Shown: one piece after another, positions 13,601-24,180 of the stretch
Layout of the letters: every line of letters starts with the position of its first letter
How positions within the stretch are numbered: position 1 is the stretch's first letter
Assembly: GCF_020921035.1 (NCBI RefSeq)
Contig: NC_063160.1
Span: forward strand, 17,325,095-17,389,094
DNA from: Rhodamnia argentea
Lineage: Eukaryota; Streptophyta; Magnoliopsida; Myrtales; Myrtaceae
Length of the DNA: 64,000 nucleotides
Direction: 5' to 3'
Notes under the pieces: model-generated
Told to the model about the DNA's origin: nothing
The model's database searches: none
The model's input: the letters and a program-made list of their open reading frames with translations, nothing else
Position numbers and translations under genes: made by a program

Positions 13601-16600
13601 ATTAAATTTCCTCTACCTTTGCAAGGGCTTCCTTGTCTCCTTGTTTCTCCAACACTTCAATATCAGGTGAATCAAGAGTTATAACAATTTCTCTCATTCC
13701 TTGTCTCAGTAATCTACAAGCATACCTGCAGAAAATGGAAAGTTAGTACTTATCAACTTCCAGAAAGCAAACAAAATACTATAAGTAAGCCAATCCTTTA
13801 CCCAATATTTACTGCCGTTTCCAACTTGTCACCCGTCAGCACCCATAACCTAATCTGAGCCTGGGCAAGTTTTTCAATACATTTGGGCACCTGGCACAAA
13901 TAGGCAGTAATGTTTTAACATGAATTAACATAGACAAAGGGAGTAGTGTAGGGAATTTTGTTATTATAGTTAAAGCACTTTTGGCTCAATCAGAGAGACA
14001 TAAGAGGAATCTTAACTCCCTCTTGAAGCTTGTCCTCAACAGCTGTAGCTCCAAGAAGGATTAATTCCCTCTCAATCTTGTCAGCAGCTGTATCTAACAA
14101 GGCATCTCTGTCGGCAGAAAGTGAAGCTTTCGCCTTTAGGAATTCATCTTCCCATAGTTCATATTCTTCTTCTTCAATCTTTCGGTATGCAATGACCATG
14201 ATCCGAAGACCTGCTTGAGAATATTTGGTGATGTGATCCCTTGTCGCATGCTCAAAAAGGCGCCCGTCTTTTGAAAGCCTTTCAAACATAGCACTGATAA
14301 AGAAGAAAGAAAGAAAAGTGATCATATTAACACCAGAAAGGGAAAAAAAACCAGCTTCGCAAGTCAGATTTTACCGAAAAGCAAGTCCTACCTATCTGCA
14401 CCCTTGCACAAAAGCAGCAGATCTGCCTTACTCCTTACAATCACTGACATTCTCTTGCGAGAACTACTGAATTCCAAAACATGAAGAAGCTCGTAGTTTC
14501 TGCAAAATGAAACCTAAACTGTCTAAAATGACAGCCCCAAGTCATATCATATCAAATAGCAAGACAAATATGTTAACTGTTGAAGTTGTTGTCTCACATC
14601 ACTTGACAATGGGTCATCATATATAATTTGTGGTCTCCCTCCACCTATTAGCTTAAGCTTTTGGGATGGACTTTCTAATATGGAATCAAAACCAGTTAAA
14701 TTCCACGTGCATCTCTTAATCTGGCTTCACGTGAGAGAGGAGTGTGTTGAAGTTGTTGTCCCACATCGCTAACTTAACCTTTTGGGTTAGACCTTCTAAC
14801 ATTAACTAAATAACACTATATCACCACACCTCACCAAAATTTGTAGAGGGACCACTACTCTCAACTTAAAGAAGTTTTTAAAGCATCACCCTGGCACTTG
14901 AATCAAATCTTTTTCCTACCCACGTGACTGTCATAGAGGACAATTTTGTTTAGGGGGAGGACTGGATGCAATGGAAAACAAGGCTTCCTTACTAGAACTA
15001 TAAAGAAGAGTGATTTAGTGACTAAAATACTTTGTAATGTTTTAGAGATCTTCTCAGCTTTTTCTAGATGTAAAGAATGTCTCTCTTGATTTATTAACCA
15101 CTGATCAGTCCATGCATAAACTCAGTCTTTGTGTCTACCGTGACAGTCATCTTCGGTAGAAGAACAATCTAAGCAGAACGCCTTTCCCTTTTAATCATCA
15201 GCCAGCATAGTTAGATGACACTAGCAAGAGCAAGTCAAAACTACAGAACAAATATTGCTTCACATGCTAAGAAACCAAGCGCATGCAAGTGCACGTGTTT
15301 TATGCATGCAGGAACGCTTGAAAAATCCGACAAAATGGAAAGTAAAAATGCACCAGTCATCTTCGAAGCTACCGATCATAGATTTAAGAAAAATGAACGA
15401 GTACCGGAACAGGCAAATGAAGGTAGCATGAAACAGTATCCCAAAGACAAACTCACCTTTCAATCTTCTCACCTCTCTCATAATCTAATTCACGCAATGA
15501 TATGCTTGTTTGTACCCTTTTAAAGAATTCAAACCCAAGCTCTCTAGCAGCTATAACAAAAGCTGCCTCATCTTGTGACTCGGCTTCATAATATATATCT
15601 CCCGTCTCTCTGATCACATCTGGAATGACAGTGTGACAGATTGCGAGCACCTCAAAAAATTTCCGTATCAAGTCTGGATAAGACTCATTTACCCACGTTC
15701 CATTCATGATGCGTTCATCTCTGAAGTTAAAACCCTTGACTGAGTGTCCTATAGGCTTTCCAGAGTGAACGGCATTACCATGACTATCAATTCTCTCAAT
15801 AGAAATTTCATTGGCTTCAGAAGACCAATCCTTTCTTGCCAGTGCCCTCTCCACTTCTGTCTCACCTTGTCCATATGCTATACCAGCTATTGAGCATTTA
15901 ACAAACTCCATGGAGTTACACGTCAAAGTCCCTGTCTTGTCGGAAAGTATCATATGGACCTGACCAAGTTCCTCATTCAAATTAGATGTCCGTGCTCGTG
16001 CTGTTTTATCTGTAGCCTCGTAGTACATATGACGATCTTGATTAATGAAGACACTCTGAAGAACCTTCACAATCTCAATAGATACATACAGGGATATGGG
16101 AATCAGATAACCATACAACATGAGGGCAGTCAGAAAATGGAAAAATGCAGAAAGAGATGCTCTTGTTGGATCATAGAACACAGTAGTATCATCTAGGCGA
16201 AGATACCACCTTCTGTACTTTTTATCTACAAGATCTCTTCTAGTTTCAATTCCGAAAAAGAAAGATCCAACAAAAGATATAAAAATTAGAGAGCTGAAGA
16301 GGATATAGATTATCTTATCCATTCTCTTCTCAATTTTACTCCTTTTGGAACGAGGATGTGTGGCATTCTGCATCACTTTTGCATCATGGCCAGTGAAGAT
16401 GACCACCCCATAGATGTAATCAGTGTTCTTAAGCTTGGAATCTCGTAGCAGAATTTGTTGTGGAGAAAGAGGATATTCTTTACCGTTGTAGTGTAAATTC
16501 CCCACGAATGAATAAAGATTGTCATTTGGATCTTCACATTTGATTACAGCTGTAAATACTTGGAGACATCTCTCATTGCGAAGTGACGATGTTACATCAA

Positions 16601-18367
16601 GAGATTGCCTCAACTTCAAGTTAGTTTCTCCATCTAGGTTCATGGTATCCACATAACAAATTCCATCTTCATAGCTTGATGAAAGCAACAGCAGATCAGC
16701 AGGGAAGTACTCGTCCTTATACACCTTGACAACATTGCCAACTCGGAGATTCTTCCATCTGGTCCTATGGAATGTACCGTTCCCACTATAAACTTCAACT
16801 TTCCTGTTGTTTGCTTCTATATCCTGTAAGCATTTCAAAGCTTTGTTACGAGGCAATCATTTCAGAGGGAACAATCTGTATGGAGAATTGCGAAAGTTGA
16901 TACTTCCGGGAACCTAACATAGATGAAAAAGACAGCCTTGTGTTTTGCCTGAAGCAAAAGGTCTAAGTTCAGAATTCCACTATGGTGTCAGCACCATTGC
17001 ACTCGTGCACAGAGCCAGAAAATGGCTAAGTAATTGCCTAGTTTGTGTGGGACAGGGTGACAGCATGGACTAGTCGAGGGTCCTAGTGAACCCATATCAC
17101 CATTAACCAAAGCCAAGATCACACAAGGAAGGGCATTGAATGCTCTTGGATACAAATCAGTTACAGGAATCACGAAAATGCATCTCACTTGAGAGATGGC
17201 ACTGCTGAAAGAGTTTTCCAGGTGAATTACATGCACGAAGTTGCAATGAGCCACCGTTGGACCTTAGTTATTGGACCTAATTTTGAGCATTTATGAAATC
17301 TCTATCTTTTCAACTTCTCCAAAGCCATGTTGAACTGGAGGATGGTACACACAAACTTTAGGCTCCGATTGTTTCGCGGAAAATGAATGACTTGAATTTT
17401 CCTAAAAGTGATCGCTTATATCGCTTGAAATAATTAGTCAAATGAAAGATTTCGACAACAATCTATGTCTAAACATTTTCGTGGATAACAAAAAAAAATT
17501 TCCGTTCATTTATTTTTGTAAGCGAATACAAGCGATCTTTTTTGGGAAAATATTTTCCAAATTATTCATTTTTCCATGAAACAAATGGAGCCTTAATATG
17601 TCAAGCTCAACCACATCTCCTAATAACTCATGGCGCAACCACTCGAGACTTAGAAGTCAAACAGAAAACCATATTCAGTCAGTTGTCTACGAAGTTTAGC
17701 AAAGGAAGTGGACAGGGCATTATCCTGAAACAAGAGAGTGCATTCCAAACAGTGATCGCTCCAATAGTCTCCATTTACAATAACATGCTCTCTTAACACG
17801 TTTCCCATAATGACTAAGAACCTGAAGACACCAATTATTTTTCAATTGCAGTGATGTATTAATCTGCTAAGCAGTCGCTGAAATTCAACCAAAGCGCAAA
17901 ACATCACTAAAAAAGGTTAAAACTTGAATATCATCCAGACAGCAAAACCAGTAGTTTAAGAGAGGTGTACATACCTGCTCTCTTCGTTGACAATCTTCCA
18001 CAGCTTCCTTGGCTATGGTAACTCCAATCACGAGCACCAGAGGCACAACAAAACTAAGTGCTGTAAAGGGGGCCAACGGACTGAAGGAAACACAAGCGAC
18101 GATCAAAAAATATATGTTGGCAACTCTCCTGAACTGCTCAAACAGAGACTTGGGGACAAAATTTGCTACGGTGTACTTTGTCGTGGACACATGGTTACCC
18201 TTGTAATTCAACCGGGCTGCCGCCGGATTATCGGGGTCATTGCAGTACACTATCCTCGAGTATCCTCTCTGACCAATTTGGGCGTGTCTTTCTTCACCAT
18301 GGAGACGAATGCACGAGAACGAGTAGAGCTTGCTCAAACGCAACTTTCTCCTCTGCCCTCTCGTCAT
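10615..18367 (-). CDS. ALA8: P4-ATPase phospholipid flippase, ALA8-like, 11 exons
   Basis: Type IV P-type ATPase that would flip phospholipids from the lumenal or outer leaflet to the cytosolic leaflet, normally together with an ALIS/Cdc50 subunit. Exons, high to low: 18367-17975, 16823-15457, 14499-14392, 14293-14017, 13890-13802, 13725-13617, 13536-13327, 13233-13108, 12446-12348, 12000-11809, 11208-10615; together 1187 aa, matching ALA8 to ALA12. Seen: DGET at about 195-198, PISL in membrane segment 4 at about 373-376, phosphorylation motif DKTGT with Asp426, KGAD in the nucleotide domain, GDGAND at about 868-873, and a C-terminal ten-segment membrane region. The N-terminus [11 protein letters not shown]...QIGQRGYSR is closest to Arabidopsis ALA8 as I recall it. 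I chose the ATG at 18367 because it fits ALA proteins; the open frame upstream has no in-frame ATG. Oddities: AESQDEAAF has Gln548 where AESPDEAAF is usual, and GDGANDVS has Ser875 instead of Gly. Confidence 0.93.
14578..14860. repeat. LTR-like fossil fragments in ALA8 intron 2
   Basis: Two direct copies, starting at 14578 and 14745, share the opening 'tgttgaagttgttgtc' and 'cacatc', then related 'tagacctt/ggactttctaa' phrases. The opening resembles the ends of short plant LTR elements of Copia or TRIM type. No internal coding region is present; it is a broken, old remnant. Confidence 0.4.
17361..17592. mobile_element. Tourist-like MITE in ALA8 intron 1
   Basis: The best-preserved member of the family here: 232 bp, left end ggctccgattgtttcgcgg against the complement of the right end ggctccatttgtttcatgg, arms of about 65 bp, and TTA on both sides (17358-17360, 17593-17595). 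The middle has 'aaacattttcgtggataac', as in the copy at 3805-4008. It lies well inside the intron and away from the splice sites. Confidence 0.75.
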
Positions 18368-18399
18368 TTCGAAGCACCCACCCAGATAGGCATCTGCAT
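18364..18399 (-). promoter_or_regulatory. uORF of 11 codons overlapping the ALA8 start
   Basis: The leader contains ATG at 18399 followed by 10 more codons (peptide [11 protein letters not shown]). Its TGA shares bases with the main ATG as an ATGA overlap. Such an arrangement can lower main-frame translation or force termination-reinitiation. It assumes that the leader is unspliced here, which I cannot verify. Confidence 0.5.
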
Positions 18400-21300
18400 C
18401 CACGAAGCAGATCGATCACGAATCGATTCTTCCCAACTACGTTTCGTAAAAGCCCTCCGCAACGCACTGGTGCACCAACCTCAGGCAACTACGCGCACGC
18501 AAAACTCACCGCCGAAAATTGCAGCACACAGCATTTCAGTTCTAGTTGAATCGACGTCGTCAAACCGACATTGCCCACACGAAAGGACGGGAAAAAGCCA
18601 TGGATAGAGCCAAAACACACAGTTTCACGGCCTCCTTGAGCTGCTAACAGTCGAACAGCCACGCTTCCCGGACCCGCAGCGACGAAAACTAAAAAGGGGA
18701 CCGAGCGAGACGCAGAGAAAGATCAACCCACATTCATCTCCGTGTTTTTAAGCACAGAAAACTTCCCACTAACAGCGGCTCCCCGAGAATTCCTTGCTTT
18801 CGTCTCAAGTCGCGGAGGTCTCTTCCTTGTTGCTCTCAGCTTGAAATGCAGCGCGAGCGAGAGAGAGGGTGAGCTTTGTGAAGTGTGTGCGAGTGGTGTT
18901 TCTCCTCTTCCTTTTTCTTTTCCGCTTTGCCGCTAAAAGAAGCAAGGAAGGGGACGGAAAAGTCATAAGGAATGCGAAGCAGTTGGATCATTGACGTCGA
19001 CGTCCACGGCCGTCGAAGACCGGAGAAAGGCGACGCGACGCGAGTCTTCGTCAACAGAAGACATGTCTCGATCTCGGCCTCCCCGCAGCTACGGCCATGC
19101 CGAGGTCGTCCTACCTCTCTACTCTCGTGGCCTTCTGCTAACTTGCGCCGCGTCCATACGGGCGCAGGCAGGATGGGTTATATTTGAATTCTTGTTTCTT
19201 TTTTTTTTCCCTAACCGCTACGTTAAAAGCATAGTTAAATATTAAAACTTCCTGTTTATGCAATTAGAATAATTGAGCTTTTGTCATTATTCAATCAAGC
19301 CATTCCACTAAAAAGTTTGATGAACTCCTACACATCGAGGATTGTCGCCTAACAAATGAAGGAGTCTCGTAATCCCATGAAAAATATCCTAAAAATTTTA
19401 AGACTACACGGCGTTCGGACGCGTTCTCGAAACATTTGCGTCGTAATTTTATCTGGATTGTAAATCTGCACTTAGGCCAGGTTCGATTTACATGTAACTC
19501 AATGGATGATCTATCATCCGAAGGCAATTGAAAAATAAAAGGGACTTATGTGGAAAGATACTCCCTTCAAATATGAAAGCCATCTTTTTCGCTTCGTAGC
19601 TAAATAGGATCATAGCTGTTTCTAAATCTAAGTGCCGATGCAATATGAGCTCGTATAGAATCCGCACCATTCAAATCAAAGCGATGCGCTATTTAGCCAA
19701 TCCGTTTTTCTGAGGCTATGTTGATAAAAGTCGTGGAACGATCAAATATGTCTCATCCCATGTTTGATTCGTGTTCAAGACATGATAAAACCGCACGTAA
19801 CGGGAAAATAGCCTGAACAAAAATATCTTACGTGGAATGAAGGTGCTTGATGTAGTGCAATTTCCGAATTTCATGTCCTATTCGAATAAAAAATTTAGAC
19901 GACCGAAAGTAGGGGCACGAGAGATCCTAAAATCAACCGGATCTGTTTTGCTACGGTTTGGCCGGGTACGCTGAAGTATGTCGTGGGGTTTGAGGACCCC
20001 GGCGGAACTCCCCTGTTTTGATTTTTGCCCCGTCAATGGGGATTGATAGAGGGGCCCACCACCGTCCACGGGACCAACCGACATGGAGGATGCGACCCTT
20101 CGTGGGGACACAAAGGGGGCGTCCCACGTTGGCATTACACGAGGCGGCGACTTTAGTACTCCTGGCCTAAAATTTCTATTTCACAAGTAATTTTGGGGCA
20201 GAAGTTTAATAAATAACGTAATTTTTGAAGTCGATTTCTAAAGTAGAAATGTTACATGCATGCCCATCTATCAAGAACGACGAATGCTTACAATTCTTCT
20301 AGCGACGCGATGAATTTCACGCACGTTTTTTTTTTTTAATAGATTCATTCGCATATTTTCTTTTTCTTTTTTTGGAAAAAGAAGTGGGTCGGAGGTTTTA
20401 TCCTAGGCTCCTCTTTGTGCATGCATGGAACAACGAGGCTTTACCGGAGGAGACATCATCATTTGTAGAATAATTCCGCTTTTCTACCCAATGTTGTATG
20501 GTAAAAATCTCAAGTGTTTCGATCGACTCTATTCTTGTCTTGTGGGGTTTCAAGAGGTCCTATGCTTACACGATTTTTGTTCCGGCTAGGTAAAAATTTA
20601 AGTTTTTCAATTGAAGATCGGGGAATTCTTCTTATGATTAGATTCAATTTTTACGTATGACCATCTAATATGGAACTTATTGTGCATTGAATAAGATCAA
20701 TCAAGCGAGATATCTTAGACGTGATTGAAGAACATAATTAGTATCTCTACCTCCCCGGATTTTGTTGCAAAAACGTAGTTATTGACTGGACTACGGGCCA
20801 CTTCTATAACAAGCGCCGAGCCACCGCTTTCTTGGGCGCTCCTCCATGCCCTCCGCCACCCGCCCCTCATCCCCGAGCCTTCGCCGCCGCTCTCGGCTCG
20901 ACCCCACTCCTCGCGGTGAAGAGCCGGTGCGAGTTCGAATTGGAACCCCGCGATATGTTCACACTTCAAGCCCAACCCGGCAGATATTTGGCAAAACGTC
21001 CTACGGAAAGGCCAAAACTTTTTTGTTGCTCTTACTACAAAAGAGGCATGAAAAGCTCCCTCAACTTACAAATGGAGATTCTCAGCCCGGCGCATGCCAC
21101 GGGCCGCTGTAACCGGTCCGGTTCGGGCAGGGCCCAGCTGAAAATGGGCCGTGCCCGGCCGGATTTCCATCTCTGGCACCTGGCACCGGCCGGCGGGCGC
21201 ATCTTTCCTTACTTCTTTCTCTTTTTTATGTTTTTTTTTCGCCGGCGGCGAATCTAATCGCTCATAATTTTTCATCTGCTCGCAGAAAGGGTTGAGAAAG

Positions 21301-21479
21301 GACGTCGACTTTTCGTCTGAGGTTTTTTCTTACAGCTGACGGCGAAAAACGGTTGAACGCATTTGACCGCGGAATCGACAGTTGAATGGTTAAAAACGAA
21401 TCCCCATGTTCCACATTTCTCTTCATTTATTGCTGCGCGCGAGAGAGAGAGAGATAGATCCGCGGAGTACATAACGGAC
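18400..21479. other. ALA8 upstream region and adjoining gene-free DNA
   Basis: Bases 18400 to about 19200 are comparatively GC-rich with CT tracts on the minus strand and probably hold the leader and promoter of ALA8; I cannot fix the start site or exclude a leader intron. From 19200 to 20750 I see nothing recognisable. Bases 20800-21200 are GC-rich with open frames on both strands, but none shows family resemblance. A GA run lies at about 21440-21455. Confidence 0.35.
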
Positions 21480-24180
21480 GTATGATCGTTTCTGGGGACA
21501 AAACCAGCTCACTGACTGATCAGCTGAAGACAAAGGGGAATTGAGGAGTTGAATAGTAGCTGCCAAGTCGTCGTCGTCGTCTCTCTGAGTTTTTCCGCAT
21601 TAAGCTCGATTCGGTCCCGGCCGAGGGCACCCCTCTTCGTTCTTCGCGTAAAGGTTGGAACTTTGCCCGGTACCTCGAATCCCTAGGTCCGTGCTGGCCG
21701 CTCTCCTCTCGATTTACGTGTTTCTTGTCATTGGGTGTTGTGATGATTCTATTTTTGCCCGATTGGGTTGAGTTCTTTCGATGATTTTGCCTGGCTTGAT
21801 TGGATTTCTGTTTGGTTTCGGTTCTTGTGCCGCCTGAGGTTCTCTGGGAGAAATTTTCTGTTCCGTTCGCTCGATTCGCTGCTCGGTTTGGCATAGTTGA
21901 GTACAATGTTGGGCATGTATTGAGGAGGAGTCTTGAATAACAGCTCGAGCATAGGGTTCCTCTTCCTAATTATATTTGGGATGAAGCTAATTGCAAATTC
22001 GCTGTTTTTACCTATAGTTAGCATGCTCAATTAAAGCCAGTTCAAACCAGTGAATTTATTTCTTGATGTACTTGAGACTTAGCATTGTCTTTTCATAGCA
22101 ACAAGCAATTGTCAAGTTTTCGTCTTTTCAAGAACACCAACTTTCAAATGAATTAGGGTGTGATATGCAAGACCTTCTGCCCTGTGAAAGAGATTGTGTG
22201 TGATGTATATAAGTCAAGAGTTGGGAGCCAACTCCAATGCTCAATGCAAAACACTTCTTTTAAGGGGCGATTTGCATAGTATATCGGGCTTTGTGTCACG
22301 ATAGATATCAAATTTGCGGACCCCTCAGTGTGGAGGCCATTCAGATCCTGCATTATTTGTCACCATGGGTTGATGTAGCTTGAGCTATTGGTGGGCTAAG
22401 CTGTTGTGTCATCATCCATGGCTTTCAGAATTGCATATTGAACGGATTGTATATGTGTGAAGCACTGACTAGTGTGCCAAGAACATCGTAGCAACATGGT
22501 GAGTTTGCGAGTGAGACCCAAGCCTTATGAGGAGTGGGGAAGTTGAGAGGGTAAAGGCACTGCAAGTGCGAGACTGAGAATTTCCTAAGGCAGCCCTAGT
22601 GAACTTGTATGTTGGTAAGGTGGACCTGAAAACGATTAGACCTGTTGGAAGATATCAGATAACATGACATGTAGTGAACAAAAAACTATCGTAGAAATAG
22701 TTGGTCTATTTAAAAAATTTATGAAGGATTTCGTTAACGATTGCCCCAAGAGCACTTGTCAAGCAACTATTTAAGGAAAATTTGTAACTTTCAATGCATT
22801 GGCTGTCTCGCAGCATGAGTATTGTTTTGGAAGGTGCATTGTTTCTTATTTAGTATGCTTAACAAGTGCCCGGGATACTCGTTAACAAGATGGTTTTGTG
22901 TATTTTGATATCCTTTTAGGAGGCATATTGAGAAGTTCGAGTCCCAGAAAGTGTCCACTATTGTGTGTGCTTTTGTGATGTAGAATGAAGGTTGGACAGA
23001 GAAGGGAGATTAGGGACGGCCTTCAAGATATTTAGCCTATTGATGATATGTCCATTTACCAAGATTCAAATTATATTCCCCGAAGGGAACCAAATCTGCC
23101 TAATGGATTGGGCAGACTATGGTAGGTAGTTTTCTTGGGCCAAGACCTCATAATCGATTAATCTGTAGTTTGTAATAAATGAACACCGAACTTAAAACTT
23201 ATGTCATGGCCGATGATTTGAAACTGCAGCTCTTGTTCATATATGCTTTCCAGAGTTTCTGTTTCAGCAATTTTCTTGCTAGTTATGTAATATTTCGACC
23301 TAGCAACTTCATTCAGTGATGTTGTCCCTTCTGTATTTATTTTCTAGTATCCTAAACTTAGGTATAATGTGCTTCCTATGAGAATTTCTACCAATTCTTT
23401 TTATTCATCAAGTTCATCCTAGTCCCATCGAGATTACTGCCTTAGCCTTGTCCTATTATCTGCATAATGAGATTTGTGGTTTATTGACTCCTCTTCCGGT
23501 CATTTAAAACCTTATACATGTGCATGTGTTATTTTGTCTTTCCAATTAATTATACCTACAATCTTGCTTCTTGCATTTATGTACGATTTTCCTAACATTT
23601 CTGGCCTGGACTGGGGTTTGTATTTCTTTCCAGCATGTGCTTGATTGGATTTGCAGATTTCACAAGCAATTGTACTTTGGTGGACTGCAGAGTTGCAGAA
23701 GACATTGGTCCCATCTAGAAGATATACATCTTTATTCAGAGAGGAGCGTCAGTGGTGTTCGGCTGGACAGTGTTATAAGTAGAAGTAATTGTTGCCTTGC
23801 CTGGGCTGAAACTCCCGCGGCATTAGGCCTTCCTTCCAGGGGTCAATTTTTTTTGTTGCTTTATTACACTTCCTAAAAATGCTTGAACATGTACAGTCTC
23901 TTCCTCTTCTCAAAGTAAGAGGAGTCGTAAGCACTCTTTACACTGTGTGTGTAATTCCTGAGATAAGCCAGTGATTTTAGGATCGGATGGTTGTGCATGC
24001 CATACGAATTGCTCGGTCTACAATTGTTTTAATGGAGTCACCAGAAGCGTTTGTTTCTCCTTGCTGAACAAAGGAGCCATGCTTCGGAATTGGAAGAAAC
24101 CCCACAATTTGATGCTTTGCTATTAAGTGTACATATTGTGCATCTTCTTCAAAAAGTAGGGTTATGGTCCAAAAGAAACC
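21480..24180 (+). other. Probable leader and leader intron of the kinase gene
   Basis: Around 21540-21720 the plus strand is CT- and GC-rich, unlike the T-rich DNA that follows to 24160, a contrast typical of a transcribed 5' leader exon followed by a long intron. A pyrimidine-rich tract followed by AG occurs shortly before the ATG at 24181 (about 24159). This is inference. No coding frame or transposon end was recognised between 22000 and 24150. Confidence 0.3.

Noticed and set aside
14762-14772. TCCCACATCG, resembling the plant snRNA upstream element
   Set aside because: No TATA box at the required spacing and no snRNA follows; it belongs to the LTR-like fragment.
18368-18403. Upstream N-terminal extension of ALA8 starting at 18403
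   Set aside because: The codon there is GTG, not ATG; the first in-frame ATG is at 18367 and matches the family start.
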